Of a stretch of DNA of 64,000 nt, positions 10,721 through 22,648 are shown in pieces. The stretch's first letter is position 1, and every line of letters begins with the position of its first letter. The position numbers were made by a program, and so were the translations under genes. The notes under the pieces were generated by a model, which made no database searches, had not been told where the DNA came from, and saw nothing but the letters and a program-made list of their open reading frames with translations. Location: the NCBI GenBank assembly GCA_947095585.1, contig OX352761.1:86370419-86434418 (forward strand). The letters are read 5' to 3'. Source of the DNA: Nephrocerus scutellatus (taxonomy: Eukaryota > Arthropoda > Insecta > Diptera > Pipunculidae).

Positions 10721-10890
10721 TGGTTGCCTTTAATATTTCGGGATTAGAGAACAACAACAAATATTTATTTATCGAAAATGGCTTTATTGTTTTTCGAAAT
10801 ATTTCCCATAAAGATCAAGAAACTTTTGCATGCGTTTGAACCAATTTTTCCACTGCGATTGAGGTTTATTTTTTATAATTAGCGCTCGAT
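10720..10890 (-). pseudogene. Mariner transposase C-terminal relic
   Basis: Read on the minus strand, the segment encodes SQWKNWFKRMQKFLDLYG followed by KYFEKQ. This matches the conserved mariner C-terminal pattern W..WF.RM.KCI...G.YFEK. The remainder of the transposase and the inverted repeats are not recognisable, so this is an old fragment. Confidence 0.6.
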
Positions 10891-11192
10891 TCAAGAGATT
10901 TGCACTCTTATAATGCCTAGGCACAACGTAGGCTTAGAAATATTTTAGATAGAAAAGAAGGAAAGTGTTGTGGTGGGTGGAGTTGAGTTCACACCCGAGC
11001 AGTCACATACTAGAATATTGTGCTCATAAACCCACATTGATGGCTCTACATTTATATTACTTCATAAATTAACTCAACCGTACATGTGAATACAGCAGTA
11101 TACGGCAACTGTATATGTCATGCAAAGCATCGTATCATGTGTACTTGTAATCTTGATGATCAATGCGGTAAGACAAATTCGTTTTTTTTTGG
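10891..11192. other. Unassigned spacer
   Basis: No coding region or recognisable element. Confidence 0.4.
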
Positions 11193-11270
11193 ACGCGCCG
11201 GGAATCGATCCCGGTGTCCTCCGAGTTGGAGTTAATGGTTCTGACCATTGCAACACCGATACTGACAAAA
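11193..11270 (-). repeat. tRNA-like sequence (SINE head or tRNA relic)
   Basis: On the minus strand there is a clean T-arm: CCGGG, a 7-nt loop ATCGATT, then CCCGG. Upstream of it is an A-box-like TTGCAATGGTCAGAAC. The 5' end does not pair with the 3' CGCGTCC, so no full cloverleaf forms; it is more likely a tRNA-derived SINE head or a decayed tRNA than a working tRNA gene. It abuts the left LTR of the Gypsy element. Confidence 0.4.
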
Positions 11271-11291
11271 CATGAATTTTGAAGGCATACC

Positions 11292-14200
11292 TGTTATGGA
11301 GCGAGGTCCCACTAGGGGTTCTGCCACTGGCAAGGACGTCCCGACACGCTCGCGATCGCTCGGCTGAGCTCGTCGGACGGGTTGTCCTTGTCATTACATT
11401 ACACATTACAGTGACATCTCTCCATGAACAAAAAAAAGTTGTTGTCGTGTCGACTTATAAAAAGGTGAATAAAAAAAGGGAAAGGGTAGGTAGGAAAAGG
11501 GAAGGATATCCTCTCAGTCCAGTTGCAGTCAGGTCGTTCCTTCCTTTCTTAACATTAAACCTATGACTAAACTACTCTATATTAACCTACCTATATTAAA
11601 ACTAAAAGTGAAAGAAATTTATTTCTTTAACTTTTAAGAAAATATTTCATTTCCTTAAATAATTTACTTATCTACTACCTAATTCTATTCTAGGAGGAAT
11701 GACCTGGCTACATCTGCACCGGGGCATCGCAAAATATCCAAGGAAGTGGTCGACGTAGCTCAGTCTATCAGTCCATAGTTCGTCAGGTCATTCTCTGAAA
11801 AGCGAAAGGAGAAAACCACCACGGGATCATCGATCCCATCCACACACCTTCAGCCCAAGTACTCTACTCACTCATGATGTCTAGTATCATGTACGAGCAA
11901 AAAAAATGAAATACCAACCCAAAGGTTAAACAGAATTAAAATTCAAGTTTTTTTCATTTAATTCGTTACAAACTTTTATTGTAAATTAACTATTCATTTG
12001 GGTTTTAATTTAAAAAAGGATTATATAAAAAAATTTTATTGTTCTTATTTTATATGTTAATTTTGTATGTATATATTCAAAAGAATTTATAATTCGTTTA
12101 TAATTGTAAAAAAATAAATCAATTTATTGTTGATGCAACATTTGCAATGAATTTAATAGAAAAATGAAATTTAATAAAAAAATCAAAGTTTAAAAAAAAA
12201 AGGAATGATCAAATACTTTTCACTGCTCTTAGTAGTAAATATAGTGTTTTCAGAAAAATTATACAATGATGACTTACTTGGATTTCAAAGAGATCCTGCC
12301 GGCACGATGTCGTTGAATCACCTGTAGCAAAGTGGGTTAATAGATTATCGGCTACTACTAAACGCAGTTTACACTTAGCAGAATTACGTAAATGTAATTT
12401 AAAATAAAAAAACTCAGAAATAGGAAAGAAAACTCAATTTCAATTAAGTTCCATAAAACTCAATTTTAAATTAACTTAAGATTCAATTTTAATGACTCTA
12501 TAAAAAAACAATTTTAGGTCAAATAGAAAAACTCAATTTGAATAAATTCAACAAAAAAACTCAAAAAGGGTAAAGAAACTCAATTTTAAATTGGATTTAA
12601 TTAAAACTCCATTTTTTGTTAAAACAAACGAAACTCGATCCACTGTTTGCTGAAATCTTTTTAATAGGATTTGGGGGTTTTGTTTCTGATGAGCTAATAC
12701 GAGCCCCGTCGCTGGCACGATGATTGTCGTTGTAGTTCTTCTATTAACTACACTGATGGTCGTTGATGTAGTTTTTATATCAGCTACACTGATGATTGCT
12801 GATGTAGTTTTTTTTTATATTAACTTTTTTTTGTATATTTGATTTCTTTATGAAAGTAACTGGACGATTCAATATTCTTCGCCTTTTCACAAACAAAAAG
12901 GAATGGAGTTTCCACTTATGGAAAATTTCAAGATTTTAACTAGCTTTCAATTTCAAGATTTCAATTAGTTTGACATTCACAAAAGTGGTGTTTAGCGCAT
13001 TTGCACTACTTTTACTTTCTTGAAATAAAATGGTGTTTTCACTTATGGAAAATTTCAATTAGTTTAAATTTCACAAAAATTGCGTCTAGCGCATTTGCAC
13101 TACTTTTACTTTTTTGAAATAAAATGGTGTTTTCACTTATGGAAAATTTCAATTTGTTTGAATTTCACAACGATGGGGTTTAGCTCACTTGCAAACTTTT
13201 TCAAAAAAAATGGTGCTGCCTTATTTTCCGTTCATAAAACTTTAAACTAATTTTTAAATCTCAACTTTTTAAACTTTGAAATTTAAATTACTTTCTTATA
13301 TCGTCTTCGATTTTGACTACCAGAATTAACTCTCGCCGTTGCTGAACAATTTTCAACTGACTCTAAAATTCTCTCTCCGCCTGAAGAAACATTTTCTTTT
13401 TGCCGAACCTTCTAGAAAAAAAAATTCCTCTTGCTTTTCCTTTTCTTTACGTCAGTTATACCTTTTTATCTCTATTATATCTTTGTCCTTTTCGTCGGCC
13501 GTCCGAAATCGCTAACAAATTTTATTTAAATTTTGGCGCCTAAATTCCTTTCCCCTAAAATAGACATTCTATCTTTGTTTGTCTAATGTGAAAATCAATT
13601 CCATCATCCCGTCCTTTTTTTTAAACTAAAAATCACAATTACTAATAAACATTAAACATGAATAACGATCATACAACACTTAAACAATTATAAATATACA
13701 CACATCAAACACTCAAACCAATCTAAATCCCTATGTTTCCCCAACCTATGCCATTCCAATTATTCCAGTCAAATCTGAGCAGCTGATTTATGTCAACATT
13801 ATATCAACTATTGTTCTTTTTTTTGATATCTTTGAGTTGATAAGTTTATTTTTGTTTTACAAGTGTGTGTCATAAAACTATTAATTGTTTAAAACAATTA
13901 TTTAAAGTGAGATAGTGAGGGATTTACGTACAATCTATGATAAATGCAGTAACTCTTCATACCCTAGATAGCCGCAATTTTGGACATGAAATGGTTGCAT
14001 TAGACAAACGGCAAAGTACTAATTTTAGCTACAGCAAATGCCCTAGGCCGAATAGAAATCTTCTTTTGCTTTAGCAAATGACAGACTAACGATAAAGTCT
14101 TGTCTCGATCAAAATCCAGAATATCATAATTTGTTGACACTATCATTGGATAAGAATCAGTAAAACTGAAACATGTAGGACCGCCACCAAAATCAACAGG

Positions 14201-14374
14201 TAAGTGAAATTTAATATCCTAACGACGCGCCTTCTGCTTTTGGTTTTTCTTGTTTTTCAAACGTACACGCGTGAGTTGTGTGGAAGCGGCGTCGACGTCG
14301 ACGGCAACTGTCAGGAAAAGTGGGGTAAGTGCTTATTAAATGTTAAATATGTTTTATTTGTTTTTGTGTTGGAC
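11292..14374 (-). repeat. Left (3') LTR of the Gypsy element
   Basis: Nearly the same as 20924-25606 once the insertions in the latter are removed; similarity ends at TGTGTTGGAC (about 14374 and 25606). It contains three tandem copies of a ~110-bp unit at about 12907-13205 (TTTCACTTATGGAAAATTTC ... GCATTTGCACTACTTTTACT). It holds about 240 bp (13777-14022) missing from the right LTR. A CAGGTAAGT word near 14197 lies on the plus strand. No open frame of note; the GTG-initiated frame at 14204-14413 is not kept in the other LTR. Confidence 0.8.
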
Positions 14375-14830
14375 GAGGACATGAACGTGACTACATATTG
14401 GACGTGGACGTAACAGGCTCGTCTCTATTTAATGAGTGGTCACGAGTAAAATATAACGTAAGAAAAAGGAAACGTACAACAAACGGTCTTAAGCTTAGTA
14501 CACGCATACATCCAGAAGAGTCTCCGTGAGCGTATTGCCTAACGTGGGGCAAGGGCCTACTCTCTGAGATCATGCTCTAATTTTTCTTATGCTTATGCTG
14601 CTTATGCTAATGTATAAAGTATATAGATAGTCAACCATAAAAATTTAATACATGTAAATATTGTATAAAATATCACAGATAAATCTAAATCTAATATAAA
14701 ATATTGCACATAATCCTAATAATTGCACATAAGCCGTAAACCTAAATATCACAGAAATTATACAGTCAATAAAATAAATAAGACTATATAATTAAATGAC
14801 AAATAATAAATAATAAATATCGTCAGTTTT
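14375..14830. other. Region between pol and the left LTR
   Basis: No ORF of note. No clear polypurine tract (it would be pyrimidine-rich on this strand) was seen, so either the true LTR boundary lies further right than 14374 or the tract has decayed. Confidence 0.4.
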
Positions 14831-15420
14831 CTAGGTACCTGAAACTAAGAGGCAAAGAGGTCTTTGGCATACTACTACTTTCTTACCACTCACATTTCCT
14901 ACTTCATACAGGGAAATTCCTATAGTCTTTAATATGATGCTTTTAATAGCTTTCGGTCCAAGTTTGGCATTATAGCCCGCTGCCTTGTCACTTTGTCGAA
15001 AATTTCGTCTATATACAATTTGTCCTACATCATATTTTATTTCTCGGCTTCTTAAATCATATGTTTTCTTGCCTTTGTCATGTGCCTTGCTTAAATTTTT
15101 AAATACCTCATCCCGTATAGTTTGTTGTTTGTCCTTTGTTTCTAAGGTCCTAACGTCTGGCTCTTTAATGTGATTTAACCGTCGTATGATTTCAAAAGCG
15201 GATCCGTTCTGTGCCACGTGGAAGCCGAAGACAACATAATACGGCTCTAAGCCTGTGGCATCACGGGGGACACTTCGCAGGGAAAATGCCGCGAAACTCA
15301 CATGTTTGTCCCAGTCTCGTTGGTCACTTCCAAGGTAAGAACGGATCTTTGTCAGTACGCTACGGTGAGGCATTGGCCTGCGGAGAATATACCGCATTCC
15401 TCACGTGCTTGACCCCGTAG
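14831..15420 (-). pseudogene. Gypsy integrase C-terminal part
   Basis: Encodes the end of the integrase core (KRYGVKHVRNAVYSPQANAS, just upstream) and the region after it (DQRDWDKHVSFAAFSLRSVP, then TGLEPYYVVFGF), followed by the C-terminal binding domain (REIKYDVGQIVYRRNFRQS). In intact relatives the NAS is followed by the third catalytic Glu; here that place is hit by a frameshift/stop. Frame closes at 14831. Confidence 0.8.
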
Positions 15421-15526
15421 CGCTTTAGAAAACTAGAGTTGTCAGAGTGTAAATATTCTGGAACCCCAAAGACATGAAAAATGGCTTCCTCTAAGTACTG
15501 GACCACTGCAGCTGAAGTTGCCTTCC

Positions 15527-16143
15527 TTATGGGTTTAAGAAAGACAAATTTGCTGAAGTGTCAAGCACAACAAAAATTTGGGTGTTGCCATTTTTGGATC
15601 TGGGATAGGGTCCCAGAAAGTCAATGTACACGCGCTGAAATGGTCGTTCTGTCACTGTTTGTACCCCCATTGGTGGTCTATTTGTCCTATTCGTGCTTTT
15701 ATTGCACATACAAGTATCACAGTTTTTAATAAATTCATTTACATCTAAAATTCTAAAGTCATTCCAGGCCAAAAATATTGCTGTCGAAGTTTATGGAGGG
15801 TTTTATTAATCCCACCATGTCCCGCAGCTGGAGAGTCATGTGCCGAGATCAGAAGACTCTTTCTCAACTCAGACGGTACCCAGAGTTGCCAGGCTCTGTC
15901 TTTCTGTATGGTATCCCCGGCACGTATATCTGTCCTTTTATAAACGTAGCCGTCTGAAATGCATACATCTGGAAATTTATTCTCGTTCTCTTTTATTGTT
16001 TTACGAAGGCTTTCATACTCCTCCGGAGAAAAATGCGGCGAATTAAAATCAACGTCGTGGCGTTCTGTGTCAGCAGTGATCTCCTCCATATGGACGCGGG
16101 AAAGGGCATCTGGTACCACATTCTGAGTGCATTTTCGGTGCAA
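15527..16143 (-). pseudogene. Gypsy RNase H end and integrase N-terminal/core part
   Basis: The segment begins with the RNase H to integrase junction (VVPDALSRVHMEEI). The HHCC zinc-binding domain follows: ISAHDSPAAGHGGINKTLHK, QQYFWPGM, then NCDTCMCNKS. The first catalytic Asp of the core is in RVYIDFLGPYPRSKNG, followed by IFVVLDT. The two parts are in different frames, with overlap at about 15745-15772, so at least one frameshift is present. Confidence 0.85.
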
Positions 16144-16301
16144 AGTTAAATGCCTACAGCTTAAGGTTCCATCTAGCCAGACGTCCCGACAAGTCCTTTT
16201 GAGACATCAGCCACTTCAGGCTAGCATGGTCATGGTCGGACATAAGCCCGAAACTTCTGGACGCTAAGGACAGCTGCATAGCATTCCAACTCCGTAACGC
16301 T

Positions 16302-17847
16302 TTAATTTCTTTGAGCTGAATTCAGGTTCTGTGAAATATATGCTACTGGCCTCTCCCTACCCTCTGCATCGATCTGGAAGAGAACACTGCCGACACCTGT
16401 TGTTGATTCGTCGCATTGGATGTAAAAGTGCTTCGTGAAAATTGGCGCTGAAATCAGAAGCTGTTTAAGCTCTTCAAATGATTTAATTGCCTCGTCAGTC
16501 ATTTTAAAGTCTTTGCCTTTTTTCAGACATTCCGTCATTGGTGCAGTAACCGTGGAAAAATTTGGTATAAACCGACGATACCATCCAGTCATCCCTAAGT
16601 ACCGTCTAAGTTGCTTCGAGTCCTCGGAACCGAAACTGCTCCACTGCCGCGACCTTTCCCGGATCAGTCCTAAGGCACCCGTCGCCCACAATGTATCCAA
16701 GGTATTTTATTTCTTTGAAACAAAATTTGCTCTTTTCTACATTGATTGTTAAGCCAGCCTCTCGAAGACATCCCGCGACGTCCTCTAGCAAACCCATATG
16801 GCTTTCGAAGTCCGGAGAGCAGACAAGGAGATCGTCAAGGTACACAAAAACATTGTCCTTGAGCCTTGACCTGTCCATAAGCCGACACATTCTCTGGGCA
16901 GCATTGCACAGTCCAAATGGCATCACTGTAAATTGATACAGTGGCCGCCCAGGGACTGTGAAAGCTGTTTTCTCCCTGGACTTCGCCTCCAACGGGATTT
17001 GCCAGAAGGAGTCCTTCAGGTCGATCCCCGAAATGAATCGAGTGTCTTGTAGGCGGCTCAACAACCCTTCTATGTGGGGCAACGGGTACGCGTCCTTTTT
17101 CGTCACCACATTGACTTTGCGCGAGTCCAGGCAGAGCCTATTTTTGCCAGGTTTTCTCACCAGCACAACCGGAGAGCTCCACGCACTCTGGCTCTCCTTG
17201 ATCACCCCCAGAGAAATCATTCGATCGAGCTCGTCGAAGAGAAGCTTTTGGATCGCCGGAGACACTGGGTAGTGCCTCTGTTTGATCGGCTCCACTTCGG
17301 CGGTCTCGATCACATGTTCCTCTAGGCTTGTCCTACCGAGGCCAAGTCTCGTGTAGCACGGGTACTTGTTTTTCACCGCCTGTAAAGCCTCCGTTTGTGC
17401 TGGCGAGAGAACCTGCATCGTCGGGTCTGTGGTCGTCGTGTCTAGTATATCTATCTCGGAGATGATATCCGGAGCAACCTTAAAGGTTTTCCAGAAATTC
17501 ACCCCGAGATAAAGTGTCTGTTGTAGGGAACGAACAACATAAAATTCTAAATTTTTCGTTCTGTTCCTCCAAGATATTGGAATGGTCACTGTGCCTATTA
17601 TCTTTTGTCTCATTCCGTCCGCTGTCCGAATATCGTTGATCGTTTTGATCTGAAGGCTATTGTCTTCGATAAACTTTATTGCCCCTTTTCCTAAACAACT
17701 TACAGACGCGCCACTGTCTAAAAGGCCTAACACCGTATCGTCTATTAATTTGACCTTCGCGAAGGGTCTATTGTCATTTTCTGTCTGTAGAACCGTGCCT
17801 TCCAAGTTCTTAAACCTACTTCTTTTCATTGCAAATTTTTCCCGCAA
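16302..17847 (-). pseudogene. Gypsy protease, reverse transcriptase and RNase H
   Basis: Two overlapping frames (17847-16606 and 16700-16302). The first carries the aspartic protease motif LLDSGASVSCLG. The reverse transcriptase follows: SAWSSPVVLVRKPGKNRLCL, DSRKVNVVTKKDAYPLP, and the catalytic VFVYLDDLLVCSPD. The second frame has the RT thumb (LRRYLGMTGWYRRFIPNFST) and start of RNase H (IQCDESTTGVGSVLFQIDAE). A frameshift lies around 16620-16690. This is the best-preserved part of the element. Confidence 0.92.
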
Positions 17848-18022
17848 TTTCTTTATCTTTATAAAGTTCCTCTTCTTTATTTCTTTTTCTTCAGGATCTT
17901 TTGTAAAAATCCTTTTACGTGCCTCTTTGTATTCAAGGATACGCTGGTGGAGACTTTTCCTTACAGGTAGCGTTTGACTAATTTTGTTTTCGTCTTGTTT
18001 TATGACTATCTTTTTAAAAATT

Positions 18023-19071
18023 TTACTCCTTTTGGTTCTGTTTCTCCGGGACCTTCTCTATTGAGCGAACACTCCCGGAATCTTCGCTCTTCAACAGGTT
18101 TTCCTGATTATTTTTGCAAGATGGACATAATAGGACGGGAACATTGGGTTTACCACATTGAAAACAAACAAGTGAATGGAAATGAGACGGACATGGATTT
18201 TGAACATCACCGCACACAACCTTTCTATCGTCAGTATTATTTTTATTTGTCATTTGTCTAATTTTGTCCATGGGATAATTGTTCCTGATAGCACTTATTT
18301 TGTCAGTTAACATGTATCTACTTTCGTTACTATACTCGTCCTCTTCCGTCATCGTCAACATTTCGTTAATTTGCTTTCTTTTAAAAATTTTTCCCCTTGC
18401 ATTAAGGTTCTTCTCTGCCCGACGGCAAGCCGATCGTAAGTCGGAGAGAGAGAAGATAGAGCAGCCGAAAATTAAAGTACCTATCTTGTCTCTGAGGTTT
18501 TGTTTCAGGATTGTGACAAGCTCTTCTTCCGGTAACATTTGGAAGACCAGAGACCTCACACTTGAAAAAAAAGTCGTCGCAGCTTTCACCTGGCATCTGC
18601 TTTCTTTCCATGATATCTCTCACGATTTCGTGGTCAGAGTCTGCCGCACGGAATTGTCGTAACAGTTCCCTCTTCACGTCATGGTAGTTCAGAAAGCTAT
18701 CATCGACCAGCTCTTCGAGGAACTGCCAGTACCTCCTCTCGGCTACTCCGGAAAGGAGGTAGTGGAACTGGTTAAATATATGTTCCTCGCAGACGTTCAA
18801 TCTCTGCTGCATCGTTTCGATGCGGAAAATGAAACTTTCCACCGGCATGTGGTGAAGTCGCGTTGATGAAGTCTTGGGTTTCTATCGGAAGATTGTGTCG
18901 AGCCGGTGAAGAATTCTGTCGCCGGCCGATAGGTCTTGTTTCCCTAGCTTCAGACCTCTGAAGCGGCGTGGACTTCTGAGGTATGCACCCTCCCCCTGCC
19001 TGCTGTGCTTCCAGCATTTCCACCTTTAGTGACAGCATTTCTAGCTGACTTGTTAGGGTACTAGAAACCAT
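18023..19071 (-). pseudogene. Gypsy gag remnant
   Basis: Three overlapping frames give a probable matrix/capsid region. They are 19071-18772 (starts MVSSTLTSQLEMLSLKVEML), 18848-18402 (MQQRLNVCEEHIFNQFHYLL, RRYWQFLEELVDDSFLNYHD) and 18589-18023, which has LPEEELVTILKQNLRDKIG and a cysteine cluster FQCGKPNVPVLLCPSCKNN near the C terminus that looks like a degenerate nucleocapsid zinc knuckle. At least two frameshifts. Placement just upstream of protease supports the call. Confidence 0.75.
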
Positions 19072-20290
19072 TTCTAATTTCTTTGTAAAAAGTGATCCCA
19101 GTGCCAGCTGATCTCTTTAGATCACCCCAGAAACTACCTCCTGAATCCTGTCTAGGAGGCGGTTATCTTCAGGAGGAGGATTTGGCCCTACTGCCCCTTG
19201 ATCACTACCTAGTAAACTATCAACTCCTTCCTTGTCTCGACTACTATCTAGGTTCATATTATTTAGCACTTGATCAAAGCGTTCTTCTCTACCTTTTTTT
19301 GAATGGCTACTTTCTTCATTAGAGACACTCGACTTTAATTTATTAATGCCGAAGTCTACTGATGTGGAACGAGCATTACTTTGCCCTCTAATTTTAATTA
19401 AGGCTCCTCCTGAAGCTTTTCTCTGGCTTTGCCTCGTCTGAACCCTATATCTCTTGTTGGGGCAGACTTTAGGGACAGCACCAGTCTTTTTAAAATCCGT
19501 TAAAGCGGATTTTTCTTTCCTTCTTCAAAAAAATTGAGTTCTGGTATAAAAGATTTTATGAAAATGTTAGTAAACAAACAAAAATTCAAAGATTGAGTTT
19601 ATTGAGTTGATATTATAATTTACAATCAGATGGGGCTGGGTCAGTTCTCCCATGATCGTTCTCAACGCTCAGAAATTGTAGTCTGTCCTAGTCTTGTAAG
19701 TCCAGTCGTAGTCGGTTTCCTTGACGATTTTACGAAAAGTCGTCCTAAGTCAGTAGAGGCTTCGTCTTAACCCGGCGAATCGCAGCTCAAAGCACTGGCG
19801 ATTAGCCTCTATGATGAGGCCGATTCGCCGAGAGTGAGAAGAACCTCTACTTTCAGACAAAGGGAGCAGTGAACCCACATTTACCTATACTGGTTGTACT
19901 TGTGGTTAGGGCTGCCCACTGCACCCCTGTCACGTCTGTGTCTATTCGGTAGTCAAGCGAACCGGAGTCAGGCTCCTAGTTCAATGTCCTAACCGAATAC
20001 TAACGTCGACTACTTTGGTCTCCAAACGAGTCAACACCACAAAATTCAGGATTTATTAAAATCCTTGAATCAGAATTGTTAACTTGTTCGGAGAGCTGTC
20101 GACGTCCAAATTATCTTGTCTAGTCTTCTGTAAAAAGGTAGTTTGGAATGGGAATTATGGGGAATTAAAATGGGAATAAAGGGTAGTTTTGGAAATGGAA
20201 GTTAAAAAGGTTATTTATTAAAAGGGAATTTATGAAAAAAAAATAAAATTAAAAGTAAAAGAATATGATTAAATTTATGTTAGCTACGTT
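19072..20290 (-). other. Gypsy 5' leader between gag and LTR
   Basis: No convincing coding frame; position between gag and the primer-binding site makes it the untranslated leader. Interrupted at its right end by a Helentron-like insertion (20291-20800); the leader resumes at about 20801-20906. Confidence 0.5.
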
Positions 20291-20345
20291 AAAAAAAAAC
20301 AACCCATAAAAATTAAAATTTTTCTTGTAAATTCTCTAATCGGAG

Positions 20346-20380
<35 letters not shown>

Positions 20381-20800
20381 GTGCTCGGCTTGTGGCAAAA
20401 TCATTCACAAATGACGCAGCGGCAGCGAACAGAGCTGCTCACAAAGCACAGAGCTCAGACTTTGCCGTGATCTGATGCGATATAGCGATATTTAAAAATT
20501 GTATATTGGGGTCCCCAAGGGGCCGATCGCTCCAAATTTTTACAAAAAGTGTTTTCCATCGAAGACACACATGTGTACAAAATTTAAAGAAAATCGGGTA
20601 AATTTTGTAAAATATTTGTATGAGAGCCCCCCGAACACGAGGTCCGAGGGGCCTCAAATTAATAGAAAGTATTGTCACCGGAAATATACATGTGTGCAAA
20701 ATTTCAATAAAATCGGGCCATGGAAAGTGGGCTAAAAATTGATCAGAAAATCTGACCAGCCAGCCAGCCACGTGCACGCGAAGTTAATATAGAGAATTTA
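20291..20800. mobile_element. DINE-1/Helentron-like element (copy in Gypsy leader)
   Basis: Has the two family ends: a left end with AACCCATAAAAATTAAAATT, an AT hairpin, and TAAATTCTCTA at 20328-20338; and a right end with GTTAATATAGAGAATTTA at 20783-20800. The 11-bp subterminal words are perfect inverted repeats of each other. Inside are a (CA)n run at about 20347-20379, then one to two of the family's ~115-bp units with CACATGTG palindromes, and the conserved phrase AATTGATC before the right end. No coding capacity; a non-autonomous element. Confidence 0.65.
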
Positions 20801-20906
20801 AAAAAGGAATTAAAAAGAAAGATGCTATACTACCATCGTTTATCGAAAGCCAGGAACTTCCTTTCAGAAATTCCTGTCCTTCAAGAAACGATGGGTAAAG
20901 CCGGCC

Positions 20907-20921
20907 CCACGTTGGGCGCCA
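20907..20921 (-). other. Gypsy primer-binding site (candidate)
   Basis: Element-strand TGGCGCCCAACGTGG starts 2 nt inside the LTR end ...CATAACA. TGGCGCC is a typical start of an LTR-retroelement primer-binding site. The matching tRNA was not determined. Confidence 0.65.
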
Positions 20922-20954
20922 TTTGTTATGGAGCGAGGTCCCACTAGGGGTTCT

Positions 20955-21069
20955 TTTTTTTTTTTATTTACTTATTTATTCATTTATTTATCTTCCGAGA
21001 AATGACTCTTAAAGATTACATTACAAACATTTAGGGAAATAACTTAAAAATAAGATTATTACATATATT

Positions 21070-21100
<31 letters not shown>

Positions 21101-22648
21101 ATATCTATATATATATATTATATACTATATATATTATATATAATAAGGAGACCAGATAATGCTATAATATTCCAATATAGGTCTTACCAATGACATATAC
21201 AGCGATTTAACCGTGTAAGGGTCATGAAAATCTTTTGAATTTCGTTTAACGAATCCTAACATTTTGTTCGCTTTTGCAATAATATATTGATAATGCTGAT
21301 GGAAATCAAAGTCAAAGTATACCCCCAAATCACAAAAGCTGGAAACTTCGGTGAGCGGTACATTACTAATATAATAATCATTTATTATGAGCTGCGTCTT
21401 TCTCGATTTATTTGTATTAAAGTGTAAGTAATTTTTGCTACACCAGTTAACAACATTGTTGATATCTAATTGCAATTTAAGGCAATCTATCCTTGAATCT
21501 ATGGAAAAGTAAAGCTTCACATGAATTTATGAATAATATAAATAATAAGGGACCTAGGTGGCTTCCTTGTGGGACACCAGAGATCGAGTAGATTATTTTA
21601 GAATAAACTGAGCCAATTTTAACTACTTGCCTCCTGTCAGTTAAGTAGTTGGATATCCATTTTCGAAAATTTCCATGAAAGCCCATTAACTTCATTTTAT
21701 TTATTAAGTTAACATGTTGGACTCGATCAAAAGCTTTCGAGAAGTCAGTGTAAACAACGTCAACCTGGTGATTGTTTCCAAGCTGTGATAAACAGTAATT
21801 TGAGAATAAGGCTAGATTGGATCCAGTTGATCGGCCTCCTACAAAGCCGTGTTGAAGTTCTGATATCTTGTTAGATAAAAAGGATGCAAACTTTCTTTTA
21901 ACAATAGCTTCAAAGATTTTTGGAACTAACGGCAATTTAGATATAGGCCCATAATTCTCGATATTTTGGCGTTGGCTATTTTTATGGATTGGAGTTATAA
22001 ACGAAAATTTTCAATCTTTTAAGAATTCACCGCTAGCTAAAGACAAATTAAATATGTGTAATAAGGGCTTTAAGACGTTGAATTTACAACTTTTAATATA
22101 AAGGGCGAGAATTAAATCAGGTCCAGTTTTACTATTATTATCTAGATTAGATAGTTCATATAAGTCCTCCTCCTCAGTAAGAAAAAGCTGACCAATATCT
22201 GTTATTTGGTGCCCGAGATATTCGACATTATCGGAATCGACACTGGGGTTAGCATTATTTGACTGAAAATAAGATGCGAACATATTACATAGGACACTTA
22301 AATCGCTGGATACATTATTTTTGTAAGACATATTAGATGGCAAGCCAAAGTACTTTTTTTTGCTACTCAAAAAAGACCAAAAACTTTTTGGATTAAGCCT
22401 TATATTATTTTCTATAGAAAAAAGATATTGTTTATAAGTAAATTCTTTTAAGAATTCATACTCCTTACGTAATCGCAGAAAATACGCAAGGAACTGCCGG
22501 AATGGTTGTTTTTTTGCATTTTATTTAAAATATTTTTTAACCTTTTTAAACTTTTGTTGAACCAAACTGGCTTATTTCCATACGGAAACTTCTTTTTAGG
22601 AATAAATAAATGGAATGTACGAAAAATAGTGTTAGTAAAAAGTTCATC
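20955..22648 (-). mobile_element. 5'-truncated LINE inserted in the Gypsy LTR
   Basis: Flanked by GGTTCT at 20949-20954 and 22649-22654; the sister LTR has one GGTTCT at this place, so this is a 6-bp target duplication. The left end is the 3' tail (T10 then ATTTACTTATTT on the plus strand). Minus-strand frames encode, in order, NKPVWFNKSLKRLKN, the finger region, RT motifs (YTDFSKAFDRVQH, SGVPQGSHLGPLLFILFIN) and the thumb (DLGVYFDFDFHQHY, MLGFVKRNSKDFHDPYT, RPILEYYSIIWSPYY). The YADD segment is deleted. Same family as the LINE at 54839-56960. Jockey-group RT is the likely lineage. Confidence 0.88.
21061..21145. repeat. (TA)n microsatellite
   Basis: About 85 bp of TATATA with scattered interruptions near the 3' end of the LINE. 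No function inferred. Confidence 0.9.

Noticed and set aside
11284..11291. Possible target-site duplication next to the large Gypsy element (GCATACC)
   Set aside because: No matching word follows the right LTR edge near 25606, so no duplication is claimed.
14204..14413. Open frame with a signal-peptide-like start (hydrophobic LLLLVFLVFQ)
   Set aside because: It begins with GTG, and the sister LTR at 25433 carries frame-changing differences and no equivalent frame, so it is a chance frame in the LTR.
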